This document shows positions 11,765 through 23,565 of a stretch of 64,000 nt of DNA, in pieces. Source of the stretch: Oenanthe sinensis (Eukaryota; Streptophyta; Magnoliopsida; Apiales; Apiaceae). The stretch lies in NCBI GenBank assembly GCA_028671895.1, contig CM053813.1, forward strand, positions 12,152,001 to 12,216,000, written 5' to 3'. Positions within the stretch are counted from its first letter, which is position 1. Each line of letters opens with the position of its first letter. The translations under genes were made by a program, and so were the position numbers. The notes under the pieces are model-generated. The model was not told the origin of the DNA. It ran no database searches and saw only the letters and a program-made list of their open reading frames with translations.

Positions 11765-13051
11765 TGTTGGGTCCCGAAGTATCGTAGAAGGAGGGTTGAA
11801 TACGATACTCACAATAATTTAAATTCTTTTCAGAATTTACGGATAAATAAATTATTGCTTCAGAGTGGGTTTGGTCATTTGTAGTGTTTAGGTGAGCTGC
11901 CTACTAATTTTCTATGTGTCCGGATAAATTAATTAGGTTCAAGAAAATTAGCAAGTAATTAAATGAGATAAGTTTCCGGGAATATATCTTTCATATATAA
12001 ACCCAGAGGGGTGCTACACCCAGTTAAAAATATAATTGGCTTTCAAAGAATAAATTGGTTCTTTGCTACTAACACAAAAATATAAGGCTCAGTTCCTATA
12101 CAAATATATCTAAATCAGTACAAGAAAAAACTGAGTCCGTAGGGAGTGATATTTAGGAGCCCTGGGTATTTTTCATTAAAGAACCAGGTCCTAATATCTG
12201 ACCAGGAGCAAGGTATGGGTGTGCATAATTTATATCTCTTGCGTCGGCCATGACAGTAGCTCTATCTACATATTATTTGTGTTGAAGAAGACGACCCTCT
12301 TCTTTAATTGGTGTAGACTTTAAATCAATAAAGTAGCTGCTGTAATTTGATTGAGTGAGGGATGAGTGGGGCCAAGAAATATTTTGTTGCGCCAAGAATA
12401 TTTTTGTTGCGCCTGTAAAATGACTTCCCTGTGTAGCTTCAAGTGGCGCCTGTACTTAGAATAAGCTTGCTGCCATTTTTTTTACCTTAGCTTATTTAAC
12501 CAAGTCATGTAATATTTTTGTTGCGCCTATCACATTGGATACCCTGTGAGAAAATATGTTGTGCCTCTAAAATTTATGGTGCGCTGATCACTTTTGTTAT
12601 GCATGTATAACATACATGGTCAAAGTGCTGTTTAGTCACTGCACTTTGACCCTCTATCCATTCCTTGACTGAAGTACACCAACTTCCATTTCTTTTACCA
12701 AAGTCTTGTCACATTATACCATGTACCTTGAGTTGTTTCCGTTCTTCGACTGTAGTCCAGAAACTTTCACTTTTCGTACCAAGGTTGTGACACTTTGCAC
12801 CCTTCACCCCTTGAGCTATTTAGCTGTTAGCTGTTAACTGTTTAGCTGTTTGGCTGTAGCCTCTACAAATCACTTTTCGTACCTTAATTAATAACCGATC
12901 TTTCCAAGTACGTTTTTCAACTTAACAATTCTTCTATAGTTAATACTCAGATTCCTTTCACAAACTGCTGACGCCTAGTGCAACTGGTCTGGTTCACAGA
13001 CGACTAACTTTGATCCAAGTTTTCGTATTATAGCCTCACGTACATTGTTAA
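11765..13051 (-). repeat. 5' LTR of copia element 2, first part
   Basis: LTR reading TGTTGGGTCCCGAAG on +, next to the PBS. It resembles the LTR edges at 29173 and 44858 (TGTTAGGTCC, then a G-run and TGAATAC). It carries repeated TTGCGCC/TGGCGCC motifs (12385-12600). It is interrupted at 13051 by the copia element 13052-21911 and resumes at 21917. Confidence 0.75.
13047..13051. other. Target-site duplication GTTAA, left copy
   Basis: GTTAA directly before the LTR start at 13052. The matching copy is at 21912-21916, directly after the LTR end. A third GTTAA precedes the inner edge of the right LTR (20240-20244). Confidence 0.85.
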
Positions 13052-14429
13052 TGTTAGTATTGGTGTCCTAGAGACAATACTTTTAATCTTTTATTGAAAA
13101 CAATTATGTTATGTGATTATTTAATTAATATTTATTATATCTTTATTTACTGCGTCATAAATTGAAAAAATAATAAATGTCCTTGGAATATTAATACGTA
13201 ATATTTGTCTTTAATTATGTGACTTAAAAATGAGATTATATGAATAATATTTTATTCCTAAAATTCTCTAGTCAATTATTATTATTTAAGGACAGTAATA
13301 ATGCAATAAGGCTAGTATGTTTGTTGACAGATGACCACATCTCATTGGTCATAGGTATGGTGATACTAAAGTCAAGAACATAAGTGTATGTATCAATACA
13401 TGACACTAGAAAGACCCGCCGTGAGATTCTACATTAATAAGTGTCATAAGAAATCTCACTGTGATAATGATGTAATGATCCTCTGACTTGAAATCATTAT
13501 ATTTCTATACAAGAATTAATATACTTTGATTACACTCAAAGTTACCTTTAACCGAGTAATGATAAAGGTGGACATTGAGTATGCTAAGAATCGTATGATG
13601 AATAATAATGATAGATATATGATTTAACCCTCAAATTCTATGAGTGATATTATTGTTCTCTTGATTGAGTGAGACTATGAAATGCATGGCCATGCTCAAA
13701 TATTGATTTGTTTAAATAGTCTACTAATTGATCAAGGAAATCAAGATTAAACGTTCAAGATGATGACAATATACATGCCTCGAGTTTGATCTATAATATA
13801 AGGTTAAAGAGATTATATTACATGGAACATTATTCACGAAAGGTTTAATTGAATCACCAATTATTATTGTTACTTTGGTAGCAATGATGTATTACTAGAT
13901 ACCGCTCATTGTTTATAATTTTATTATTGGATATTAAAATTATTGCCAACGTAATAATAACCTAAAGGGTCACACACAAAGAATGCCAAAATGGAGGTTT
14001 ATTTAAATTACAAATTTAGATATATTATTATTATTAATTCAAATTTAATTATTGAATTAATTAAGTGGTACTTGATTAATTATATTAGAATTCGGAGTTA
14101 ATAAGAATTATTATTAATTAGAATTTAATTATTGAATAAATTAAGTGGGACTTGATTAATTATATTAGAATTCAGATTTAATAAGAATTATTATTAATTC
14201 GAATTTAATCATTGAATTAATTAAGTGAGACTTGATTAATTATATTAGAATTCGGATTTAATAATAATAATAACCCAAAATCATAATGAATTTTGGAAAT
14301 CACATGGATTAGGGTTAGGCCCAAAATCTCTCTCTCCCTTATATATATATAATGATGTATAGTATTAGGGTTAATCATCAGATTTCATTTCTAGAGAAAA
14401 ACCCTAGCTGCTCAACATCAAGAGAGGCT

Positions 14430-14462
<33 letters not shown>

Positions 14463-14724
14463 CAGACAATTTGGCTAGTACCGACTCCGGTGATCGTAGG
14501 ACGATCGGGCATTCGTGTGGACTTCTTTGGAGAGCAGATCTTTGCAACAAAGGGCTGCTGTTATTCATCTTTTCTGGACCTTCATTAAACAGCATACGGA
14601 AAGCTTTGTTAAGGTATAGACTTCTTCACCATAATCATCCAAAGTTATACATGGATCCTGCGATAGGGTTTCATTTTTTTTTTTTACGTTATATCCGCTG
14701 CATTTTCATGCCCGAAACCCTTCA
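13052..14724 (+). repeat. 5' LTR of copia element 3
   Basis: Starts TGTTAGTATTGG, ends CCCTTCA; 1673 bp. It differs from the right LTR by several percent, by eye, so the insertion is not recent. A TATA-like ATATATATATAATGATG lies near 14339-14355. It is followed by a leader with a (GA)n run (about 14436-14461). Three imperfect copies of a block of about 75 bp around TTAATTATATTAGAATTCGG lie between 14020 and 14265. Short ORFs here (14352-14588, 14471-14773) are chance reading frames. Confidence 0.9.
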
Positions 14725-14725
14725 A

Positions 14726-14737
14726 TGGAATCAGAGC
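14726..14737 (+). other. Primer-binding site, one base off Met-tRNA consensus
   Basis: TGGAATCAGAGC, one base after the LTR end. It matches the plant Met-tRNA site at 11 of 12 positions. It shows that the LTR at 13052 is the 5' one and that the element runs on +. Confidence 0.85.
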
Positions 14738-15603
14738 TACGTGTATAATGGGATGATTTGGTTACGTGTTTGACAGTTTTTCGATGTATGTAAGCATATA
14801 TATGATATGCCATGACTATATGTTGATATTTATGTTTTATATGATTTTGAATATATGATATTCATGTGTTGTATAATCATGGGATGATTGTGTGTATTGT
14901 TGTATGTATATGATATATGTTTGTTCTTGTTATGGGAATCGTATTCGATACGAATTCCGAAATGGCTTCGGTAGATTTTCTGAAATCTGTGTCCAGTGTC
15001 CGATTTTCGCAAACAATATGTGTTTTCTGACTGGAATCATGTCACTGAGCAATACTAACATATTAAGCTTCAAGTTTGTAAGCCTTTTGATGACGTTACG
15101 GCCCCCGAAATGGTGATTTATTATTTTCTGAAATTTATTTAATTTTCTGAAATTTTGAAATTTATTATATATGATTATGTGATATGTTTATATAATCTGA
15201 GATATTTTACATGTATTATGTGATAACATGGTGGATGATTATGGCCTAAAGACCCATAGGATATTAGTTTTTTTTATGGTTATGGTCTCTAAATATGACT
15301 TGCATGTCGTTTATACATTGTAATTATTAATCTCAAATGTAACTCGAGTTCTTCTTGTAATTTCGTTATAATAGATTTATTTATTATTCAAAGTAAATAT
15401 GACTTGCATGTCGTTTATACATTGTAATAGATTTCTTCTTGCAAGGAAGCTAGAAGGCAATCCAGATGATGGAGCAATGAAGAAGATAAAGACATGTAAT
15501 AGTGTAGTATTTGAAACTACCATAGATTGACCTTGATAATTCTATTAGCTTGGAAATATCACATAGGATGGGGCCATAACCAAACACGTTTAATTTACGC
15601 ACA

Positions 15604-15650
<47 letters not shown>

Positions 15651-16544
15651 TGCATGTGTAGATACGTATGTGTTGGACTGATATATGTATTAGATACGAC
15701 ACCCATGCCATGCCTGCTTAAGAAAGATAAAATCTGTAATGATTCAAGATTTTAAAATTAAACAAACGATCATGAGATTATTGTGTTTATGAAACACGGT
15801 ATTGAATATGAATTTTATTTTTCTGATATGGGGAGATTTTGTCAAAAGTGAATTATTATTCGTAAGAAAGTTGGGTTTTAAGTGAGACCGCTTGTGTCTT
15901 CTCCGACGATCTGGAAATCGAACCATTGACGAATATTGAAATGGATTATTTGATCAAGGAAAAATTGAGAATCTCTTTATGATGGGATCATAATCGTTCA
16001 TATAAACATTAAAATCCCCAAATACATATTAAGTTAATCGGATGCCTTTCAATGTTTAATACTCGTCAAAATCTAGATTGGGAAGGAGTGAGTTTGCCAA
16101 AGGAAGGTGCTTTTATCAATCATGGGAAGACGTGATAAGTAAGTGACTTAGTTTGTTGAAACATTGGGTCTAACTTAACTAAATCATCACAATAGGATTG
16201 TGGGTTTAGAGGCATAGAGTTTGGTGAGATTTATTGGATAAATGTGTACAAAGTGTTGTTGCACCAAACTATCCAAGAGTTATATTTGATATAATCGACT
16301 AATGTTGTCTACCTAAATAGTCGTGTTTTGGATGTATTAGCCAACGCTATCTTAAAACATGGATGAAATATGGATCTTGGCTCACTAGAAAGATTTAATG
16401 AAATGCTTTCCGAATTAATAGTTAGGACTATTGATTTGATAAAAATAGTGGGAGATATATATTATGAATGTATATGATAATCACTTGAACATAATAAAAC
16501 TTCTACAAAGAACTAATATGCATTTTAAACATTGTAGATATTTA
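14738..16544 (+). repeat. Leader of copia element 3 with AT microsatellite and direct repeat
   Basis: 1.8-kb noncoding leader between PBS and gag. It holds a pure (AT)n run at about 15608-15647 and a 34-bp direct repeat that begins AAATATGACTTGCATG, at 15291-15324 and 15395-15428, 104 bp apart. I see no other gene or structure in it. Confidence 0.7.
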
Positions 16545-17350
16545 ATGGCAAACAACACAAATAACTTCTCTGTGAGAGCAACCCTTGAGAAGGACAAGCT
16601 GAAAGGAACTAACTTCCTTGATTGGTATAAGAATTTAAAGATTGTCCTCTGGCAGGAGAGAAAGCTTCACGCCATTGAAATTCCTTCATCTGTTGAGAAT
16701 GCAACTCGTGTTCAGCAAAATGCTTATCAGAAGCATATTGATGATGCGAATGATGTTGTGTGTCTCATACTAGCAACCATGAGTGCTGAGCTTCAAAAAC
16801 AACATGAGCATATGGATGCTTATGAGATGATTGAACACCTTCAAAGAATGTTTGAGGGACATGCTCGTTAAGAAAGGTTCGACACGAGCAAAGCACTATA
16901 TGCTTGTAAACAGGGAGAGCGTGGACCTATTCAACCACATGTTCTAAAGATGATAGGTTATATTGAGTATCTTGATACTTTGGGTTTCCCGAATGGTCCG
17001 TAAGCTCAGATTGACTTGATCTTGCAATCTTTGAACATAAACTATACTCATTTGTTATGAACTACAATATAAATGAGATAGATAAAACACCCACTGAATT
17101 GTTGGCTATGTTAAGAACTGCTGAAACAAACATGAAAAAGGTTGAACCTGCTGCCATGTTAATGGTAGACAACAAAGGTAAGGCTACAAGGAAAGGTAAA
17201 TGGAAGGGAAAGAAGAAGATTGGATCTGCTTCTGGTCCCAAGCCAAAGACCAATCCCAAATAGGCTTTAAAGCCTAAGGGTGCTGTTGCAAAGGGTGATT
17301 GTCACTACTGTGGTAAACCAGGTCATTGGAAGAGAAACTGTCATGCTTAT
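16545..17350 (+). pseudogene. Copia element 3 gag remnant
   Basis: Capsid-type Gag starting MANNTNNFSVRATLEKDKLKG (preferred ATG at 16545; the reading frame is open from 16464). The KGTNFLDWYKNL and LQRMFEG blocks are typical of the plant copia Gag (UBN2-type) domain. A zinc knuckle, C-x2-C-x4-H-x4-C (CHYCGKPGHWKRNC), lies at 17300-17341 and would bind element RNA. Stops at 16869-16871, about 17002, 17057 and 17261-17263 break it. Confidence 0.85.
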
Positions 17351-20244
17351 TTGGAGGATCTGAAGAAGAATAAGGCTGGTCAAGTTTCTGATTCAGGTAT
17401 TTATGTTATAGAGGTCAATTTATCTACTTCTACATCATGGGTAATGGATACTGGATGTGGTTCTCACATTTGTATAAATGTGCAGAAGCTACAAAGGAGT
17501 AGAACTTTGGCAAAGGGAGAGGTCGACCTACGAGTTGGTAATGGAGCAAAGGTTGCTGCCTTAGTTGTAGGGACATATTATTTATCGTTGCCCACTAGGA
17601 TTATTTTAGAACTTGAGAACCATTTTTACGTGCCTGCAATTTGCAGAAACATTATTTCGGTTTCTTGTTTGGACAAGAAAGGTTTTGCATTTTCAATTCA
17701 GAACAATAGTTGTTCCTTTTCTTTAAATAATGTTACCTATGGGGTTGCACGTTTATTTAATGGTTTATATGTTCTTGATTTAGACACTCCTATCTATAAT
17801 GTAAATAACAAACGTCTTAAATCTAATGACTCAAATCAAATATACCTCTGGCACTGTCGTTTAGGCTATAAAAATGAGAAGCGCATTTCCAAGTTACAAG
17901 TGGATGGATACTTGGATAAGTTTGACTTTGAATCATACGAAGCATGCGAACCTTGTCTCATTGGAAAAATGACTAAAGCTCCTTTTACTAAACAAGGTGA
18001 AAGGGCCACTGAATGATTAGAACTTATACATAGTGATGTATGTGGTCATATGCGTACTAAGGCAAGAGGTGGCTTTTACTACTTTATCACGTTTACTGAT
18101 GATTTCGATAGATATGGATATGTGTATCTTATGAAGAACAAATCCGATTCTTTTGAAAAGTTCAAAGAATACAAAGCTAAAGTAGAAAAGAAAACTAGCG
18201 GAAGTATTAAGACTCTACGATCTGATCGTGGAGGTGAATACTTAAGCCTTGAATTTAAGAGTTTATTAAAAGAGTGTGGTATTGTATCACAACTCACTCC
18301 TCCCGGAATACCACAATGGAATGGAGTTTCTGAAAGGAGGAATCGTACTTTTTTGGACATGGTACGATCGATGATGAGTCATACAGATCTTCCAATTAGT
18401 TTCTGGGGCTACGCCCTGGAGACGGCTGCTTATACACTTAACCGAGTTCCTACTAAAACGGTTCAGAAGACTCCATATGAGATATGAACTGAGAAACGTC
18501 ATAGCATGTCATTTATAAAAATTTGGGGATATGAGGCATTTGTGAAACATCTAACTTCTGATAAGCTAGGACCTAAATCAGAAAAATATAATTTTGTGGG
18601 ATACCCAATTGAAACAAAGGGTTATTCTTTCTATAATCCTTTAGAGAACAAAGTGTTTGTTGCTCGAACTGCAGTGTTCCTTGAAATAGAAATGCTGTCT
18701 AAGAAATATAGTGAGAGGATAATAGATCTCGATGAAATTCGAGACCCACATGATAACATTGAACCAATGGAGGAACTTGAGCAGAATGTACAAGAAAACA
18801 ATACTGCTCAGGAAACACAAGTTGTTCGTAGGTCTGGTAGGATTCGCCATGAGCCCGAGAGATATTATGGAGTTCTCTTGACTCAAGATGGTGATGTGAT
18901 GCTTGTGGATGAAGATGAGCCTCTCATGTACCAAGACGCTATGAACACTCCAGAATCTAAAAGATGGCAGGATGCCATGAAATCTGAGATGGAATCCATG
19001 TATACTAATCAAGTATGGACTTTGATTGATCCACCTGAAGGGGTAAAACATATAGGGTGCAAGTGGGTTTTCAAAAAGAAGACCGACATAGATGGTAATG
19101 TATAGACCTATAAAGCACGATTGTTGGTAAAAGGTTTCAAGCAAATTCATGGTATTGACTATGATGAAACATTTTCATCAGTGGCTATAGTCAAGTCCAT
19201 CAGGATTTTGCTTGCTATAGCTGCTTACCATGACTATGAAATCTAGCAAATGGATGTCAAAACCACTTTCTTAAATGGGAGCCTTGAAGAAGATGTGGAT
19301 GTATATATGACACAGCCTGGAGGTTTTATTGATCCAAAAAATGCTGGAAAGGTATGTAAGTTGCGTCGATCCATTTATGGATTGAAACAAGCCTCAAGGA
19401 GATGGAACATTCGTTTTGATGAAATTGTCAAAAAGTTTGGGTTTATTCAAAATGAAGATGAACCATATGTTTACAAGAAGGTAAGTGGGAGCAATGTGGC
19501 ATTCCTAGTATTATATGTTAATATATTAATAATAGGGAATGACATTCTATCTTTACAGGTTGTTAAGACTTGGTTGAGTAAGAATTTCTCAATGAAAGAC
19601 TTAGGCGAAACGACCTATATTTTAGGTATCATGATCTATAGGGATATATCAAGAAGAATGATCGGCCTAAGTCAGAGTACATACATTGATAAAGTTTTGC
19701 ATCGATTTGGGATGCAAAATGCTAAAAGGGGATTTATCCCTATGTCTCATGGGATATCGATCTCAAAAGATAACATTCCTAAATCATTGGATGATAAGGA
19801 CTGTATGAGTAAAGTTCATATGCTTCAGCAATTGTTCCATAATGTATGCAATGATATGTACTCGTCCTGATGTCTCGTATGCTTTAAGCATGATGAGTAG
19901 ATACCAGTCTAATCCAGGTGAAGGTCACTGGACATCAGTCAAGAATATTCTTAAGTACTTAAAGAGGACTAAAGATCAATTCTTGGTATATGGAGAAGAA
20001 GATAAGCTGGTTGTAAAAGGTTACATTGATGCTAGTTTCCAGACAGACAAGGATGATTCTATTTCTCAGTCTAGGTTTGTGTTTTGTCTAAATGGAGGTG
20101 TTGTAAGCTGGAAAAGTTCAAAGCAAGATACGGTTGTCGATTCTAGAATGGAGGCTGAGTATATTGCTGCCTGTGAAGTAGACAAAGAGGCTGTTTGGAT
20201 TCAGAAATTTATTGCAGGTCTTGGTGTGGTTCCTTCATTGTTAA
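17351..20244 (+). pseudogene. Copia element 3 pol remnant
   Basis: Aspartic protease with DTGCGSH near 17448; gag-pre-integrase HCRLGY and C-x2-C (CEPC) near 17850-17955; integrase core with SDVCGH, RSDRGGEY and NGVSERRNRTF (18030-18345), which carries the D, D and E residues; then RT (about 18950-19850) and RNase H (19842-20244). Stops lie at 18014, 18485, 19103 and 19243, with a frame change near 19830-19860. The RT active site reads YVNI (19514-19525) instead of a Y-x-D-D form, so both metal-binding Asp are gone. RNase H ends abruptly at GVVPSL where the right LTR begins. Confidence 0.88.
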
Positions 20245-21911
20245 TGTTAATATTGGTGCCCTAGATACAATACTTTTAATATTTTATTGAAAACAATTAT
20301 GTTATGTGATTATTTAATTAATATTTATTATATCTTTATTTACTGCGTCATAAATTGAAAGAATAATAAATGTCCTTGGAATATTAATACGTAATATATG
20401 TCTTTAAGTATGTGACTTAAAAATGAGATTATATGAATAGTATTTTATTCCTAAAATTTTCTAGTCAAGTATTATTATTTAAGGACAGTAATAATGCAAT
20501 AAGACTAGTATGTTTGTTGACAGATGACCACATCTCATTGGTCATAGGTATGGTGATACTAAAGTCAAGAACATAAGTGTATGTATCAATACATGACTTT
20601 GGAAAGACCCGCCGTGAGATTCTACATGTTAATAAGTGTCATAAGAAATCTCACTATGATAATGATGTAATGATCCTCTGACTTGAAATCATTATATTTC
20701 TATACGAGAATTAATATACTTTGATTACACTCAAAGTTACCTTTAATCGGGTAATGATAAAGGTGGACATTGGGTATGCTATGAATCGTATGAGAAATAT
20801 GAATGATAGATATATGATTTAACCCTCCAATTCTACGAGTGATATTATTGGCCTCTTGATTGAGTGAGACTATGAAATGCATGGTCATGCTCAAATATTT
20901 ATTTGTTTAAATAGTCTACTCATTGATCAAGGAAACCAAGATTAAACATTGAAGAGCATGACACTATAAATGCCTCGAGTTTGATCTATAATATATGGTT
21001 AAAAGGATTATATTACATGGAACATTATTCACGAAAGGTTTAATTGAATCACCAATTATTATTGTTACTTGGGTAGCAATGATGTATTACTAGATGTCGC
21101 TCATTGTTTATAATTTTATTATTGGATATTAAAATTATTGTCAACGTAATAATAACCTAAAGGGTCACACACAAAGAATGTCAAAACGAAAGTTTATTTA
21201 AATTACAAATTTAGATATATTATTATTAATTTGAATTTAATTATTGAATTAATTAAGTGGGACTTGATTAATTATATTAGAATTCGGATTTAATAAGAAT
21301 TATTATTAATTCGAATTGATTTATTGAATAAATTAAGTGGGGCTTGATTAATTATATTAGAATTCTGATTTAATAAGAATTATTATTAATTCGAATTTAA
21401 TCATTGAATTAATTAAGTGGAACTTGATTAATTATATTAGAATTCAGATTTAATAATAATAATAACCCAAAATCATAATGGGTTTTGGAAACCACATGAA
21501 TTAGGGTTAGGCCCAAAATCTCTATCTCCCATATATATACATAATGATGTATAGTTTTAGGGTTAATCATCAGATTTCGTTTTTAGAGAAAAACCCTAGC
21601 TGCTCAACATCAAGAGAGGCTAGAGAAAGAGAGAGAGAGAGAGAGGCAAACAATTCGGCTAGTACCGACTCAGGTGATCATAAGACGATCTGGCGTTCGT
21701 GTGGACTTCTTTGGAGAACAGATCTTTGCAATAAAGGGCTACTGTGATTCATCTTTTCTGGACCTCCATTAAACAACATACGAAAAGCTTTGTTAAGGTA
21801 CAAACTTCTTCACCATAATCATCCAAAGTTATACATGGATCCTGCGATAGGGTTTCGTTTTTTTATTGTTCTACGTTATATCCACTGCATTTTCATGCCC
21901 GAAACCCTTCA
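20245..21911 (+). repeat. 3' LTR of copia element 3
   Basis: TGTTAATATTGG to CCCTTCA, 1667 bp, collinear with 13052-14724. There is no polypurine tract before it. The preceding nine bases CATTGTTAA are the same as those before the left LTR. GTTAA follows it at 21912. Confidence 0.9.
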
Positions 21912-21916
21912 GTTAA
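21912..21916. other. Target-site duplication GTTAA, right copy
   Basis: GTTAA directly after the LTR end; pairs with 13047-13051. Confidence 0.85.
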
Positions 21917-22443
21917 GTTTGCAGCATGACTGTGAATAAACACTATAACTTCACTAGAATCTTTTCTGGTACTTCGACAACATCTCCATTATTACCACAA
22001 TCTTGAATACTTCATTCTTTGTTCTTCACTGAAGCTTGAACATTTAAATGAACTTATTCCAGTGAGTATAACTTCAAGACTGCAGTTGTCTTCTTTAACC
22101 TTTGTTGTCACCCTTCTAGATTCCTATGCTTCGAACACTGTCTATCTTCAATCAATGCCTTAATACTGAAATCTTCTAGTGGCACTTCTATACTGAATCT
22201 TCAACACTTCTGAAACCCTGAAAGTCTTCAACCATTATTCTTCACTGAGCATGAACATGTTAATGTACTTCTCTCCATGACCTATAGTAGACTTCAAAAC
22301 TTCTTCTAATGTCTTGATTCACTATATTTGCATTGTCTTCATTTCTTCCTGATTTCTGTGAAGGCGTAGTATTATTTACTTGTCCTGTTCTAGTGTTGAG
22401 TTATCACGATTATTATTCATACAGCTTCGTAATCTCTCCAACA
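21917..22443 (-). repeat. 5' LTR of copia element 2, second part
   Basis: Continuation of the LTR broken at 13051. It ends in CCAACA, the inverse of the TGTTGG at its other end, giving an LTR of about 1.8 kb without the insertion. I set the end at 22443 from that terminal inverted repeat. The sequence beyond is coding-like and belongs to a different element. Confidence 0.6.
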
Positions 22444-22931
22444 GGTTTTCAAAATTGTTGAAGAAGATCTAATCTACAAGGCATCTAAAGAACTTGAACA
22501 TGTTCTTTATCTATTCAATGATGAAAATGAAGCCACTTCCAGATGGGTGAAGATTCTAGAAGGCATTAAAAATGAGAAGAAGAAAAGTAAACGACTTTTA
22601 AAGACAAACTCTGAGGAATATAAGCCAAGCTATCTACTTGAAGATGACATTGAGAAAGCCATGACAAAAGGAGATGCAAGGGGTCAAGATGGTGTTAGGA
22701 ATTCCTACACTAGTTTTATACCCTGATAGTAAAAAGGCCTGTTGCATTTCCTTAGATGAAAGAATGGAAAGATCATCAATTTATGCTTTGAGGGCTGTTA
22801 TATTTCAAATCGATGATTCTTCTAAGCAGCTGATAGAATTGAAAGAGAAGCTTAGTGGATTACTGAAGAATGCTGAAGAAAAGCTACTTAATCAATTTAT
22901 GAAGGAAGACTTCTCATATAGAAAAATCTAA
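22444..22931 (+). pseudogene. Remnant of an ORF3-like C-terminus
   Basis: Two overlapping open pieces separated by one frame change near 22670-22720. The first reads KIVEEDLIYKASKELEHVL and onward to EEYKPSYLLEDDIEKAMTK. The second (22674-22931) ends FMKEDFSYRKI. The composition is Lys/Glu-rich and helical. Position directly before a PPT and LTR is that of ORF3 in the elements at 1702-5650 and 30729-34865. Sequence similarity to them is weak by eye, so the link is positional. Confidence 0.45.
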
Positions 22932-23017
22932 GTCAAGAAGGAAAACACTAACTCTGATGCATTTGTCAAGATTTCTGACATCATAAGTAAAATTTATGTC
23001 TTACTCTATAAAGCATA

Positions 23018-23030
23018 AATTGGGGGAGAT
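23018..23030 (+). other. Polypurine tract of copia element 4
   Basis: AATTGGGGGAGAT directly before the LTR start TGTTAGGAAA; compare AGGGGGAGAT at 5818-5827. Confidence 0.8.
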
Positions 23031-23565
23031 TGTTAGGAAATAAACACTGATGATGTCAGAGAATAAAAGATCAGAGTTTACATTGGTGACATCATCAGAG
23101 ATTGAAGAAGCTGCCGGTCAGAGTTTACTCTATTAGAGAATACTCAATCAGAGTTTACTCTAACAGAGAATGCTCAAGTCAGAGAATAAACAACCGACAG
23201 AGTTTGCAAATCAGAGTTTGTGAGGAAACAGACATATCAGAATTTGAATAGGATAGTGAAGAAGGAATCCAAATACAAGTCTATTGCCTTATTGAAGCTA
23301 TTCCTTTCATAATCTGTTTTGTAATTGAATTGTAACTGTGTCTATATAAACACATACATATGTTAACATTATAATAACTTTTAAGTCTTATTTTTCATAA
23401 CCTAGCAGCTCTTAAGAACATTGTTTTTCTTGAGAAAGTTTTGTATTCAAGTTCATTATTAATACAAAACAGTATTTCATTCTATATACTTGTGTTCATA
23501 AATGATTAGATGGTACTATTACATTCAACCCCCCATTCTGTAATAGATATCTTTCTAGGCAAACA
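23031..23565 (+). repeat. 3' LTR of copia element 4
   Basis: 535 bp, TGTTAGGAAAT to AGGCAAACA. It has TATATAAA (23343-23350) as likely promoter TATA box. Upstream of that (23070-23220) are repeated CAGAGTTTACTCT motifs; two exact copies (23119-23131 and 23149-23161) have a 30-bp period, plus weaker ones. Near the end is ACATTCAACCCCCCATTCTG, the counterpart of the G-run at the edge of the LTRs at 29173 and 44858. Confidence 0.75.

Larger units (their letters stand above)
13052..21911 (+). mobile_element. Ty1/copia element 3, full span with two LTRs
   Basis: Copia element on + with LTRs at 13052-14724 and 20245-21911, PBS at 14726-14737, and one degenerate gag-pol (16545-20244). It is flanked by GTTAA on both sides. 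It lies inside the LTR of the older minus copia element. Pol has the copia order protease, integrase, RT, RNase H. The 3' part of RNase H and the polypurine tract are missing: the right LTR follows directly on truncated RNase H codons. The family is not the SIRE-like one. The LTRs are related to the solo LTRs at 40791-42362 and 57324-58818. Confidence 0.9.
5991..22443 (-). mobile_element. Decayed Ty1/copia element 2 (minus), interrupted by 13052-21911
   Basis: Old minus-strand copia element. From right to left it has a 5' LTR (22443 to 21917 and 13051 to 11765), a Met-tRNA PBS (11751-11762), an AT-rich leader, gag remnants, protease, integrase and RT/RNase H remnants down to about 5991. Its 3' LTR, PPT and any ORF3 are missing at the left breakpoint. 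No reading frame of useful length survives. The identification rests on long stretches of DNA similarity, on the same strand and in the same order, to the element at 36697-44043. The base 22444 onwards belongs to another element. Confidence 0.75.
22444..23565 (+). mobile_element. Copia element 4, 3' end only
   Basis: The last part of a + strand SIRE-like copia element: a degenerate ORF3-like coding piece, a PPT and a complete-looking 535-bp LTR. Its left part is cut by the decayed element whose LTR ends at 22443. The LTR is followed by CTATG, which in the related sequence at 59110 sits inside an uninterrupted gypsy LTR. The element therefore inserted into that LTR. Confidence 0.7.

Noticed and set aside
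14352..14773. ORFs of 78 and 100 codons
   Set aside because: They lie within an LTR and cross its (GA)n run; the related LTR copies do not preserve the frames in full.
20240..21916. Right LTR of copia element 3 as an independent solo LTR with its own GTTAA duplication
   Set aside because: GTTAA does flank it on both sides, but the sequence to the right continues the host LTR broken at 13051 and not pol, so it is the outer end of the whole element.
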